A stretch of 17,570 nucleotides of DNA from an uncultured beta proteobacterium (GTDB lineage Bacteria; Pseudomonadota; Gammaproteobacteria; Burkholderiales; Burkholderiaceae_C), in contig CAILKA010000527.1 of NCBI GenBank assembly GCA_903834645.1, positions 1 to 17,570 on the forward strand, written 5' to 3'. The position numbers and the translations under genes are program-made. The notes under the pieces are model-generated. The model made no database searches, was not told where the DNA came from, and saw nothing but the letters and a program-made list of their open reading frames with translations. Below are positions 6,511 through 15,877 of the stretch, in pieces. Every line of letters begins with the position of its first letter. Position 1 is the first letter of the stretch.

Positions 6511-7938
6511 TTGAAGCTGAATATTCGCGAGTACGCATCGCTCAGCGCGCAAGACATGGCGCGTGGTGTGCGCGAGCGCACGCTGTCGCCCGTGGAGCTC
6601 GTTCGAGCGGCCCTGGAGGCCATCGAACGCACCGAGCCCCGGCTGAACGCCTGGTGCGAGTTGCTGGCCGACCACGCGCTCGCCCAGTCTGCCGAGCGAG
6701 AGGCCGAGGCCCTGCGGGGCCGCCTGCGCGGCCCGTGGCATGGGGTGCCCATCGGGGTCAAGGATCTGTTCCTGACTGCCGGCGTGCCGACGCGGCGCGG
6801 CTCGCTGCTGCATGCCCATGCGGTACCCGCCGAAAACTCCCCCGTGGTGGAGCGCATGCTGCGTGCAGGCGCGGTGATGGTGGGCAAGAACACCACGCCA
6901 GAGTCGGGCTGGAAGGCGGCGTCGAACTCGCCGCTGTACGGCGTCACCCGCAATCCCTGGGACACCCGGCTGAGCGCCGGCGGCTCGAGCTCGGGCTCGG
7001 CCGCTGCGGTCGCGGCTGGGAACGTACCACTGAGCCTGGGCTCCGACGGAGGCGGTTCGCTGCGCATCCCGGCGGCCTTCTGCGGCATCTTCTCGCTCAA
7101 GCCCACGCTCGGGCGCGTGCCCACCTACCCGTTGAGCAGCTCCGAGCACCTCTCGCACGCCGGCGCGATGACGCGCAGCGTGGCCGACTCGGCGATGGCG
7201 CTGGACGTGCTCAAGGGCCCGCACCCGATGGACCCGTACTCGCTGCCCGATGACGGCGCGAGCTGGCTTGCGGCGCTGGATCACCAGCCCGCCGGGTGTC
7301 GCATCGCGCTGGCGCCCACGCTCTTCGGACGCGCATTGGACCCGCAGGTCGAAAGCTGCGTCCAGGCTGCCTTCGCACGCCTGCGCGAGCTGCCCGCCCT
7401 CCAGTGCGTCGAGGCCCGGCTGGACATCCCCGACCCGGTGGACATATTCGACCGGCTGTGGGGCGCGCGCGGTGCCCCCTACCTCGCTCGGCCGGCCGCC
7501 GAGAAGGCCCTCATGGATCCCGGGCTCGCGCGCCTCATCGAGCGCTCTGCCGCGCTGGACCTGCCCGGGCACCTGCAGGCACTGCAGGACCGCGCCGCCT
7601 TCTGCCGGCGCATGGAACACGCCTTCCAGGACTTCGACCTGCTCGTCACGCCCATGGTGCCGGTGCTGCCTTTCGCGGCCGAGGCCGACGGGCCGCCCGA
7701 CATGGACGAGCGCCCACCTGTGCCGTGGGCGCGCTGGACGCCGTTTTCCTATCCTTTCAACCTCACCGGGCAGCCCGCTGCGGCCATCCCCTGCGGATGG
7801 ACCGACACCGGCCTGCCCGTGGCCCTGCAGGTGGTGGGACGGCGCTTTGCCGACCTGCCGGTGCTGCAGCTGTGTGCCGCCTGGGAGCGGGCCTTCGACT
7901 GGCAGGCCCGCCAGCCCGCGGTGCATGCAGCCGCCTGA
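6511..7938 (+). CDS. Amidase-signature family hydrolase
   Basis: 475 aa from the TTG at 6511, a usual family length. The frame extends to a GTG at 6412, but those extra residues do not look like an amidase N-terminus. The start is uncertain: AGGGG abuts the TTG, and a CTG at 6517 is better spaced from it. The Ser-cisSer-Lys triad is visible: Lys84 in PIGVKDLF, cis-Ser159 in GGSSSGS, and nucleophile Ser183 in SDGGGSLR. The 75- and 24-residue spacings match GatA-type enzymes. No signal peptide, so it acts in the cytoplasm on an imported or internal amide. It leads a seven-gene operon with a peptide-type ABC importer and a carbamoylase. It is not GatA itself, since no gatB or gatC adjoins. Substrate cannot be read from sequence. 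Confidence 0.92.
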   Translation: MKLNIREYASLSAQDMARGVRERTLSPVELVRAALEAIERTEPRLNAWCELLADHALAQSAEREAEALRGRLRGPWHGVPIGVKDLFLTAGVPTRRGSLLHAHAVPAENSPVVERMLRAGAVMVGKNTTPESGWKAASNSPLYGVTRNPWDTRLSAGGSSSGSAAAVAAGNVPLSLGSDGGGSLRIPAAFCGIFSLKPTLGRVPTYPLSSSEHLSHAGAMTRSVADSAMALDVLKGPHPMDPYSLPDDGASWLAALDHQPAGCRIALAPTLFGRALDPQVESCVQAAFARLRELPALQCVEARLDIPDPVDIFDRLWGARGAPYLARPAAEKALMDPGLARLIERSAALDLPGHLQALQDRAAFCRRMEHAFQDFDLLVTPMVPVLPFAAEADGPPDMDERPPVPWARWTPFSYPFNLTGQPAAAIPCGWTDTGLPVALQVVGRRFADLPVLQLCAAWERAFDWQARQPAVHAAA

Positions 7939-7972
7939 ACACGCCTTGACGTCCTCAACCGGAGCCCCCACG

Positions 7973-9571
7973 ATGAGATTGCTTACCCTTGCCCGCCTGG
8001 CCATTCTCGCGAGCGTGGCCACCGTGCTGGCCGCCCAGGCATCGGAGCCCCGCCGCGGCGGCACGCTCACCTACACCTACCACCCCGAGCCGACGGCGCT
8101 GTCCACCATCGCCACCTCGGCGGTGCCGGTGGCCATCATCTCGACCAAGATCTTCGAGAGCCTGCTCGAGTACGAGGGGCCGGGCCTGACGCCCAAGCCC
8201 GGGCTCGCGCAGTCCTGGACGGTCGATGCCAACCAGCGCATCTACACCTTCAAGCTGCGCCCGGGCGTGAAGTGGCACGACGGCGCGCCCTTCACCAGTG
8301 CCGACGTGAAGTTCAGCGTCGAGAAGATCGTGCGGCCGCTGCACTCGCGCGGCAAGGTCTACTTCGGCAACGTCGCCATCATCGAGACGCCCGATCCGCT
8401 CACGGTGGTGTTCAAGCTCACCGAGCCGGTCCCGTTCTTCCTGAAGTCATTCCAGCCTGGGGAGGCCCCGATGTTCCCCAAGCACATCCTTGAGAAGCTC
8501 AACGTCGACGATGCGCGTGCCGTGCGCAGCTCGGCCTTCATGCAGAACCCCGTGGGCACCGGCCCCTTCCGCCTCAAGGAGTGGAAGAAGGGTTCGCACA
8601 TCACGCTGGAGCGCTTCCCGGACTACTGGAAGAAGGGTCGTCCGTACCTCGACCAGGTGGTGCTCAAGGTGATCCCGGACGGCGCGGCGCGCTCCATCGC
8701 CCTGGAGAACGGCGAGGTCGACCTGGCTCCGATGAGTGCGGTGCCGCAGGCCGACATCCAGCGCCTGGCCGCTCTCAAGCAGCTCGAGCTCTCCGACAAG
8801 GGCGCTGAAGGCCTGGGCCCGCTGCTGTGGCTCGAGGTGAACATGCGCGACAAGCCGCTGTCGGACAAGCGCGTGCGCCAGGCCATCAGCATGGCGCTGG
8901 ACAGGCGCAAGATCGTGGACATCATCTGGTTCGGCCAGGGCAAGCCTGCCAACGGGCCTGTGGTCTCGGGCAACCCTTACTACAACAAGGCCCTCAAGCC
9001 CCTGGCCTACGACCCCAAGGCGGCCAACAAGCTGCTCGATGATGCCGGCTACAAGCGCGGCGCCAACAACATGCGCTTCAAGCTGCAGCAGAACTTCCTG
9101 CCCTATGGCGAGAGCTGGGTGCGGCTGGGCGAGTACGTGCGCCAGGAACTCGGCAAGGTGGGCATCGAGGTGGAGACGCAGAGCCTGGACCTGGGCGGCT
9201 GGCTCAAGAAGATCTACACCGACTGGGACTACGGCTTCACCAGCAACTTCACCCACAACTACTCCGACCCGAGCATCGGCACGCAGCGCTCCTTCATCTC
9301 CGGCACGATCGCCAAGGGCGCGACCTTCACCAACTCGATGAACTACCGCAACCCGCGCATCGACGAGCTCTACGAGAAGGCGCTGGTGGAGGTGGATGCG
9401 GCCAAGCGGCGGCGCATGTTCGACGAGATCCAGGTCATCCTGCAGGACGAGCTGCCTGTCATCTTCCTCGTGGAGATCGCCTACACCCACCTGTGGAACC
9501 GCCGCGTGCAGGGGATGATCTCCAACGGCATCTCGATGTACTCGAGCTGGGACGGAGTCTGGAAGCAGTGA
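7973..9571 (+). CDS. Dpp/Opp-type ABC transporter substrate-binding protein (SBP family 5)
   Basis: 532 aa from the ATG at 7973, with GGAG at 7961-7964 eight bases upstream. A clear Sec signal (residues 1 to about 24, hydrophobic core LAILASVATVLAA, likely cleaved after AQA) sends it to the periplasm. There is no lipobox Cys. The mature start RRGGTLTY, the WTVDANQRIYTFKLRPGVKWHDG block near 80-105, and VGTGPFRLKEW near 192-202 are hallmarks of the DppA/OppA/NikA family. The family binds peptides and also opines, nickel or other small ligands. It begins 34 bases after the amidase. A strong hairpin follows its stop codon, before the first permease gene. Its ligand is unknown; flanking amidase and carbamoylase genes argue for an amide- or carbamoyl-containing compound rather than generic dipeptides (inference). 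Confidence 0.94.
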   Translation: MRLLTLARLAILASVATVLAAQASEPRRGGTLTYTYHPEPTALSTIATSAVPVAIISTKIFESLLEYEGPGLTPKPGLAQSWTVDANQRIYTFKLRPGVKWHDGAPFTSADVKFSVEKIVRPLHSRGKVYFGNVAIIETPDPLTVVFKLTEPVPFFLKSFQPGEAPMFPKHILEKLNVDDARAVRSSAFMQNPVGTGPFRLKEWKKGSHITLERFPDYWKKGRPYLDQVVLKVIPDGAARSIALENGEVDLAPMSAVPQADIQRLAALKQLELSDKGAEGLGPLLWLEVNMRDKPLSDKRVRQAISMALDRRKIVDIIWFGQGKPANGPVVSGNPYYNKALKPLAYDPKAANKLLDDAGYKRGANNMRFKLQQNFLPYGESWVRLGEYVRQELGKVGIEVETQSLDLGGWLKKIYTDWDYGFTSNFTHNYSDPSIGTQRSFISGTIAKGATFTNSMNYRNPRIDELYEKALVEVDAAKRRRMFDEIQVILQDELPVIFLVEIAYTHLWNRRVQGMISNGISMYSSWDGVWKQ

Positions 9572-9583
9572 GCCGCGCATCGG

Positions 9584-9606
9584 CGGCCCGCCCGCAGGGC
9601 GGCCTG
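9584..9606 (+). other. Intercistronic G/C hairpin after the binding-protein gene
   Basis: In the 40-base gap, CCGCCC (9588-9593) and GGGCGG (9597-9602) form a perfect 6-bp stem with loop GCA. After one mismatch the pairing extends by C-G, G-T and G-C pairs (9584-9586 with 9604-9606). No U-run follows, so it is not a canonical terminator. Placement after a periplasmic binding-protein gene suggests mRNA stabilisation or attenuation that keeps the binding protein in excess over the permeases (inference from other ABC operons). Confidence 0.5.
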
Positions 9607-9611
9607 GGCAC

Positions 9612-10583
9612 ATGACGCGGCTCTACGTCCTGCGGCGGCTGCTGCTGGTGGTGCCGGTGGTGCTGTGCATCGCCACGCTGAACTTCGTGCTGCTGCACCT
9701 GGCGCCCGGCGATGCGGCGGAGATCGTCGCCGGGCAGTCCGGGCACGGCAGCGTGGAGTTCGTGGCCGAGCTGCGCCGCGACTTCGGGCTGGATCGCCCG
9801 CTCCACGAGCAGTACGGCATCTTCGTGCTCAAGCTGCTCACGCTCGACCTCGGCTACTCGCACGTGCAGGCCACGCCGGTGGCCGCGCTCATCGCCGAGC
9901 GGCTTCCCGCCACCCTCATGCTGATGGTGACCGCGCTTGGCGCGGCCATGCTCGGCGGGGTGGGCCTGGGTGTGCTCGCTGCCACCCGCCGCGGGACCTG
10001 GGTGGACGCACTCGTCTCGGTGGGTGCGCTCCTGGCCTATGCCGTGCCGACCTTCTGGCTCGGCCTGATGCTGATCGTGCTGTTTTCCATCCACCTGAAC
10101 CTGCTGCCCTCGGGTGGCATGTTCGACGTCACGGCCGGGCGGGCCGGGCTGGCGCACGCGATGGACGTGGCCCGGCACCTGGTGCTGCCCTCACTCACGC
10201 TGGCCCTGTTCTACCTGGCCGTCTACACGCGCGTGATGCGCTCCTCGATGCTCGAGGTCTATGGCCTGGAGTACATCATCACCGCCCGAGCCAAGGGCCT
10301 GGGCGAGCGTGCCGTGGCCTGGCGGCACGCGGCCCGCAACGCGGCGCTGCCCGTGCTGACGCTGGCCGGGGTGCAGTTCGGCCACCTGCTGGGCGGCTCC
10401 ATCCTGATCGAGACCGTCTTCGGCTGGCCCGGGCTCGGGAGGCTGGTCTTCGATGCGCTGTCGCAGCGCGACCTGAACACGCTGCTGGGGATTCTGTTCG
10501 TGTCCTCGGTGGTGGTCGTGCTGGTGAACCTGCTGGTGGACCTCGTCTACGGCTGGCTCGATCCCCGCATCGTCCATCGGTGA
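9612..10583 (+). CDS. Dpp/Opp-type ABC transporter permease, DppB-like
   Basis: 323 aa from the ATG at 9612. The N-terminus (LYVLRRLLLVVPVVLCIATL) is the usual first membrane helix of DppB-type permeases. It is followed by a periplasmic loop with HLAPGD and then about five further helices. The EAA loop that docks to the ATPase is at about 220-248, around ARAKGLGERAV. The C-terminal DLVYGWLDPRI (about 310-320) is a signature of this subfamily. It pairs with the next gene, starting 4 bases after this stop, to form the heterodimeric channel. Its Shine-Dalgarno is poor and it follows the intercistronic hairpin, consistent with lower expression than the binding protein. Family certain; transported ligand unknown. 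Confidence 0.95.
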   Translation: MTRLYVLRRLLLVVPVVLCIATLNFVLLHLAPGDAAEIVAGQSGHGSVEFVAELRRDFGLDRPLHEQYGIFVLKLLTLDLGYSHVQATPVAALIAERLPATLMLMVTALGAAMLGGVGLGVLAATRRGTWVDALVSVGALLAYAVPTFWLGLMLIVLFSIHLNLLPSGGMFDVTAGRAGLAHAMDVARHLVLPSLTLALFYLAVYTRVMRSSMLEVYGLEYIITARAKGLGERAVAWRHAARNAALPVLTLAGVQFGHLLGGSILIETVFGWPGLGRLVFDALSQRDLNTLLGILFVSSVVVVLVNLLVDLVYGWLDPRIVHR

Positions 10584-10587
10584 AGGC

Positions 10588-11417
10588 ATGAAGGCGCCCG
10601 GCTTCGTTTCCCGCTTCGTCGCCAACCGCCTGGCGCTGGTGGCGGCGCTGACGCTGCTGGCCATCGGGGTGCTCGCCGTGGCGGGGCCGGTGATGTACGG
10701 CGTGGACCCCTTCGACATGGTCGGGCGCCCCTTCCAGAAACCCTTCGGCGAGCACCCGCTGGGCACCGACGTATCGGGGCGCGACATCCTCGCGGGCCTG
10801 CTGCACGGAGCTTCCGTGTCGCTCTCGGTGGGGCTGATCTCCACGCTCGTGGCCACGCTCGCCGGCGTGGTCATCGGAGCCCTGGCCGGCTACTACGGAG
10901 GCTGGACCGACGAGCTGCTGATGCGTCTGACCGACTTCTTCCTGACCATTCCCTCCTTCGTGCTGGCCGTGGTGCTCGTGGCCATCTTCTCGCCCACGCT
11001 CACTTCGGTCACGCTGGCCATCGCGATCGTCTCCTGGCCCTCGGTGGCACGCCTGGTGCGCGGCGAGTTCATGAATCAGCGCGCGCGGGAGTACGTGCAG
11101 GCCTGCCGCGCCATCGGCATGCCCGACCTCAAGATCATCTTCGTGCACATCCTGCCCAACGCGCTGCCCCCCGTGGTGGTGGTGTCCTCCCTCATGGTGG
11201 CCACGGCCATCCTCACCGAATCCGGGCTGTCGTTCCTCGGCCTGTCGGATCCGAACTTCGTCTCGTGGGGCTACATGATCGGCGTGGCCCGCTCCTCGCT
11301 GCGCACGGCCTGGTGGATGGTGGCCATTCCCGGCCTGACCATCGTCATCACGGTGCTGGCCATCAACCTGGTGGGCGAGGGCATCAACGACGCCTTGAAC
11401 CCGAGGCTCAAGCAGCG

Positions 11418-11421
<4 letters not shown>
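10588..11421 (+). CDS. Dpp/Opp-type ABC transporter permease, DppC-like
   Basis: 277 aa from the ATG at 10588, four bases after the DppB-like stop, so translation is probably coupled; the nearby GAAGG is too close to be a good site. A first helix at about 13-35 precedes the HPLGTDVSGRD motif (57-66) characteristic of DppC-type subunits. The EAA loop is at about 168-195 (around QACRAIGMPDLKII). The C-terminal GEGINDALNPRLK matches the family end. It makes the inner-membrane channel with the DppB-like subunit. Its stop overlaps the start of the first ATPase gene (ATGA, 11418-11421). Confidence 0.95.
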
Positions 11422-12388
<967 letters not shown>

Positions 12389-12392
<4 letters not shown>

Positions 12393-13396
12393 GCGAGCCG
12401 GCTGCGCCACTGCTGCAGGTGAGCGGGCTCGGCATGCAGTACCCGCTGCGGCGCGAGGGCCTGTTCGGGCCGCGCCGGGTGGTGCACGCGCTGCAGGATG
12501 TCTCGCTCGAGGTGCAGGCCGGCCAGACGGTGGCGCTGGTGGGCGAGTCGGGCTGCGGCAAGTCCACGCTTGGCAAGTGCATCCTGCGCCTGGTGGAGCC
12601 CACCAGTGGGCAGGTGTGCATCGAGGGCGAGCCTTTTGCGGGGGCGGGGGTGCCTTTGCGCGCCGACCTGCGCCAGCGCATGCAGGTGATCTTCCAGGAC
12701 CCCTACGCCAGCCTCAACCCGCGGCGCACCGTGCTGCAGTCGGTGGCCGATCCGCTGCAGCAAGCCGGCGTGGGTGATGCGGCCGAGCGGCGCCGGCGTG
12801 TGCTCGAGACGCTGGCCCAGGTGGGGCTGGACGCCTCCTTCGCCGAGCGCCACCCGCACGAGCTCTCGGGTGGGCAGCGCCAGCGTGTGGCCATCGCCCG
12901 CGCGATCGTGATGCGTCCGCGGCTCATCGTGTGCGACGAGCCCATCTCGTCGCTGGACATCTCCATCCAGGCCCAGGTGATCAACCTCCTGCTGCGGCTG
13001 CAGCGCGAGCTCGGCGTGGCCTATCTCTTCATCACGCACGACCTGCGCCTGGTCCCGCGCATCGCCGATCGCGTGGTGGTGATGTACCTGGGCCAGGTGG
13101 TCGAGGAGGGGCCCGCGGAGCTGCTCGAGCATTCGCGCCTGCACCCCTACTCGCAGGCTCTCTTCTCGGCCGTGCCGCGTATCGAGCCGGCCAGCCCCGG
13201 CCGCGCGCCACGGCGCCTGCTCGAGGGTGAGATCCCGAGCCCCATTGACCCCCCCTCGGGCTGTCGCTTCCACACCCGGTGCCCGCATCGGCAGGACCGG
13301 TGCACCACGCAAGCGCCCGAGCTGCGCCCGTTGGAAGGCCGCCTCGTGCGCTGCCACTTTGCCGGCAGCCCAGACCTCCAGGAGCCCCTGCCATGA
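12389..13396 (+). CDS. Dpp/Opp-type ABC transporter ATPase, DppF-like
   Basis: 335 aa from the ATG at 12389, overlapping the DppD-like stop (ATGA) and preceded by GGAGGG at 12377-12382 with 6-base spacing. Walker A GESGCGKST is at 52-60, IFQDPYASLNP at 101-111, the signature LSGGQRQR at 159-166, Walker B LIVCDEP at 179-185, and His217 in the H-loop. The N-terminal insertion around YPLRREGLFGPRR, linking strands ahead of Walker A, is typical of DppF/OppF. The C-terminal Cys set (292, 298, 305, 322) is complete, like that of its partner. It is the second nucleotide-binding subunit of this importer. Its end overlaps the carbamoylase start. Confidence 0.95.
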
Positions 13397-14664
13397 CCGC
13401 CGACACCCGCGTGCCGCCCGCCCGCCCAGACCCCGACGCCGCTGCCTTTCACGCCCTCTTCGAGAGCGTGGCCGCGATCGGCCGCACCGAGCGGGGAGGG
13501 CTGAACCGGCTGGCAGCCAGCGCCGAGGAGGGCCAGGCGCGCGACGTCGTGTGTGCGTGGCTGGCCGAGCGGGGCTTTGCGCTGCAGATCGATCCCGTGG
13601 GCAATGTGTACGCCCGCCTGGGCCTGGCCGGTGCTGGCTCCGATTCGCCCTGCATCCTGACAGGCTCGCACCTCGACAGCCAGCCCCGTGGCGGCCGCTA
13701 CGACGGCGCCTACGGCGTGGTGGGTGCCTGCGTGGCCGCCGACGCCATCCGGCGCGCCCGTCCGGCGGGGTGCACGCACGACCTGGCCGTCGTCATCTGG
13801 ACCAACGAGGAAGGAGCGCGGTTCGCGCCGAGCATGCTGGGCAGTGGTGTGTACGCCGGCCAGTATGCGACCGACTACGCCCTGGCGAGCCAGGATGGCC
13901 AGGGCCTGAGCCTGCGTGAGGCGCTGCAGGCCATCGGGTACCACGGCAGCGGACAGGGCCCCAGCAGCCCGGCGGCCTGCGTGGAGCTGCACATCGAGCA
14001 GGGCCCCGAACTCGAGCGCCAGGGTGCACGCATTGGCGTGGTCGAGGGCAACTGGGGCACGATGAAGTACATCGTCACCTTCCAGGGCGTGGCCGCGCAC
14101 ACCGGCCCCACCCCGATGGCCGAGCGGCGCGACGCGCTTCTCGCGGCGGGGCACCTGATCGTGGCGTGCCGCTCGCTGTCGGACCGCACCGGAGGCCGTC
14201 TGCTGAGCTCGGTGGGGCGGCTGGACGTCGAGCCGAATTCCACCAACGTCGTGGCCGAGCGGGTGCGGCTGTACGCCGAGATGCGTGCCACCGACAACGC
14301 CATGCTCGAGCAGGCCTGCGCGGACTTCGAGTCGGCCGTGCAGGAAGCTGCGCGCGCCGCCGGCGTCCAGGCGCAGCCCGTTCGAGTGACCGACCGGCCG
14401 GCCGGGCGCTTCGATGCTGCCTTGTGCGATCGCATCGAGCAGGCGGCCACCGGGCTGGGCCTGAGCACCCGGCGCCTGCACACGGTGGCAGGCCACGATG
14501 CCGTCTCGCTCAGGCGGCGCTGCCCGGCCGCGATGGTGTTCGTGCCCAGCGTCAAGGGCATCAGCCACAACGAGGCCGAGCACACCGCACCCGAGGACCT
14601 GGAGGCCGGCGTCGAGGTGCTGGCTTCGGTGCTGTGGGGGCTCGTGCACCAGCCTGTGGCCTGA
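13393..14664 (+). CDS. Zn-dependent hydantoinase/carbamoylase (M20) family amidohydrolase
   Basis: 423 aa from the ATG at 13393, preceded by AGGAG (13380-13384) and overlapping the DppF-like stop. The family hydrolyses the carbamoyl group of N-carbamoyl-L-amino acids, beta-ureidopropionate or allantoate, giving ammonia, CO2 and an amino acid or ureido product. The di-metal site is intact: His93 (GSHLDS), Asp104 (GGRYDG), Glu139/Glu140 (TNEEGARF), His200 (LHIEQGP) and His392 (SHNEAEHT). The lid dimerisation segment HTGPTPMAERRDA (236-248) and Arg298 also fit. No signal peptide, so it is cytoplasmic. It ends the amidase-transporter operon and is translationally coupled to it, so its substrate is probably what the importer brings in, or its amidase product (inference). 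Which carbamoyl substrate cannot be decided here. Confidence 0.92.
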   Translation: MTADTRVPPARPDPDAAAFHALFESVAAIGRTERGGLNRLAASAEEGQARDVVCAWLAERGFALQIDPVGNVYARLGLAGAGSDSPCILTGSHLDSQPRGGRYDGAYGVVGACVAADAIRRARPAGCTHDLAVVIWTNEEGARFAPSMLGSGVYAGQYATDYALASQDGQGLSLREALQAIGYHGSGQGPSSPAACVELHIEQGPELERQGARIGVVEGNWGTMKYIVTFQGVAAHTGPTPMAERRDALLAAGHLIVACRSLSDRTGGRLLSSVGRLDVEPNSTNVVAERVRLYAEMRATDNAMLEQACADFESAVQEAARAAGVQAQPVRVTDRPAGRFDAALCDRIEQAATGLGLSTRRLHTVAGHDAVSLRRRCPAAMVFVPSVKGISHNEAEHTAPEDLEAGVEVLASVLWGLVHQPVA

Positions 14665-14726
14665 CCCCGCCTTTCACGGGGGCCGCGACCACCCTGGCAA
14701 CCAGGGGCCCGATCAGGGAACTGATC
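14665..14726. terminator. Convergent-gene spacer with three stacked hairpins, likely bidirectional terminator
   Basis: Three perfect stems lie between the carbamoylase and phnW stops. CCCCG/CGGGG is at 14665-14669 and 14677-14681; CCCTGG/CCAGGG at 14692-14697 and 14701-14706 has loop CAA; GATCAG/CTGATC at 14711-14716 and 14721-14726 has tetraloop GGAA. None has a strong T-run, so Rho-independent termination is unproven. Position between two converging operons makes a terminator role plausible. Confidence 0.5.
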
Positions 14727-14746
14727 AGGGATCCGGTCAGGAGGCC
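14711..14746. repeat. Three imperfect 12-bp tandem repeats
   Basis: Consecutive units GATCAGGGAACT, GATCAGGGATCC and GGTCAGGAGGCC (starting at 14711, 14723 and 14735) share the core RGTCAGG/GATCAGG spacing. The third copy overlaps the phnW stop codon and last codons. This looks like a short local duplication that has partly decayed; it also builds the GATCAG/CTGATC hairpin. Confidence 0.5.
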
Positions 14747-15855
14747 GGTGTGCCGTCCGGAATGCCCATCTCCCGCAGCGTGTCGGCCACCGCCGCCACG
14801 GCCTGGCGCATCTCGTTGCGCCCGATGGCGCCGATGCAGCCCACCCGGAAGGTCTCGATCTGGGTGAGCTTGCCCGGGTAGAGGATGAAGCCGCGCGCCT
14901 TGGCGCCGTCGTAGAAGCGCTTGAAGTCGTAGGCCGCATGGGCCGGGGCGTGGAAGGTGACGATGATCGGCGCCTGCACCTCGGGTGCGAGGAAGGGCCG
15001 GAACCCCAGTTCTGCCATGCCCTGGACGAGTTCGCGGCAGTTGTCGCTGTAGCGCGCCAGGCGCGCCGGCTGGCCGCCTTCCTCGACGAACTGCGCGATG
15101 GCCTCGGCCAGCGCCACCACCACGTGCGTGGGTGGCGTGAAGCGCCACTGGCCGGTCTTGACCATGTAGGCGTGCTGGTCGTGCAGGTCCATCGCCAGGC
15201 TCTGGCTGTTGCCGGCGCAGGCGTCCAGGATGGCCTTGCGCAGGAAGACGAAGCCCATGCCAGGCACGCCCTCCAGGCACTTGCCGCTGGCGGCGATCAG
15301 GGCGTCGAAGCGGGTGGTGCGCGCATCCACGGGCAACGCGGCGAAGCTGCTCATCGCATCGACGATCAGGCCCACGCCGCGGCGCTCGCAAACGGCGGCC
15401 ACCTCGGCCAGGGGGTTCTCCACGCCCGTGCCCGTCTCGCAGTGGATGAGGATGACGTGGGTCAGGCTCGGGTCGGCCGCCAGGTGCGCTTCGACCTCGG
15501 CGGCCGAGACGGGCCGCTCCTCGGGTACGGCAAACACCGTGGCGCGCCGGCCCATCATCTGCGAGAGCTTGGCGGCGCGCTTGCAGTACGCACCGTTGTC
15601 GGGTACGAGCACGTGGCCGTCGCGCGGCACCACGGTGGCCACGGCGGCCTCCACGCTGAAGGTGCCGCTGCCTTGCAGCGGCACCACCACGTGGGTGTCG
15701 TGGCCCTGCACGATGTCGAGCAGCCGCTTGCGCACCTGCGCGGTCACGGCGATGAAGTCAGCATCCCACGAGCCCCAGTCCTTGAGCATCGCGAGCTTGG
15801 TGCGCAGCGTCGTCGTGAGGGGGCCGGGGGTCAGGAGGATGCGGTCGCGGTCCAT
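14737..15855 (-). CDS. phnW: 2-aminoethylphosphonate:pyruvate transaminase (PhnW)
   Basis: 372 aa from the ATG at 15855, the expected length. The PLP enzyme moves the amino group of 2-aminoethylphosphonate to pyruvate, giving phosphonoacetaldehyde and alanine. The opening LLTPGPLTTT and the GSGTFSVEA phosphate-binding block (62-70) are typical. Asp166 (VDAMSS) binds the pyridine nitrogen, Lys192 (ASGKCLEGVPG) forms the Schiff base, and Arg337 (ETFRVGCIGAIG) binds substrate carboxylate. These positions closely match characterised PhnW. It lies 22 bases after a permease of the kind that accompanies phnW, so the two form an uptake-and-use operon. No Shine-Dalgarno is obvious. phnX (phosphonatase) does not follow; transcription appears to stop in the spacer below. 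Related transaminases exist, but the match and context make PhnW very likely. Confidence 0.93.
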   Translation of the reverse strand: MDRDRILLTPGPLTTTLRTKLAMLKDWGSWDADFIAVTAQVRKRLLDIVQGHDTHVVVPLQGSGTFSVEAAVATVVPRDGHVLVPDNGAYCKRAAKLSQMMGRRATVFAVPEERPVSAAEVEAHLAADPSLTHVILIHCETGTGVENPLAEVAAVCERRGVGLIVDAMSSFAALPVDARTTRFDALIAASGKCLEGVPGMGFVFLRKAILDACAGNSQSLAMDLHDQHAYMVKTGQWRFTPPTHVVVALAEAIAQFVEEGGQPARLARYSDNCRELVQGMAELGFRPFLAPEVQAPIIVTFHAPAHAAYDFKRFYDGAKARGFILYPGKLTQIETFRVGCIGAIGRNEMRQAVAAVADTLREMGIPDGTPAS

Positions 15856-15877
15856 GGTGTCTGCGGGGTTGGCGGGT

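Noticed and set aside
7250..7972. In-frame upstream extension of the binding protein
   Set aside because: It overlaps the amidase gene in another frame; the ATG at 7973 has a good ribosome site and begins directly with a signal peptide.
5782..8070. A 762-codon minus-strand open frame spanning the ligase, divergent region and amidase
   Set aside because: It is a GC-driven shadow frame with no recognisable domain and crosses the control region; real genes on both sides explain the DNA.
13147..14649. A 500-codon frame antisense to the carbamoylase
   Set aside because: Shadow of a well-supported gene with all metal ligands; no independent evidence for the antisense protein.
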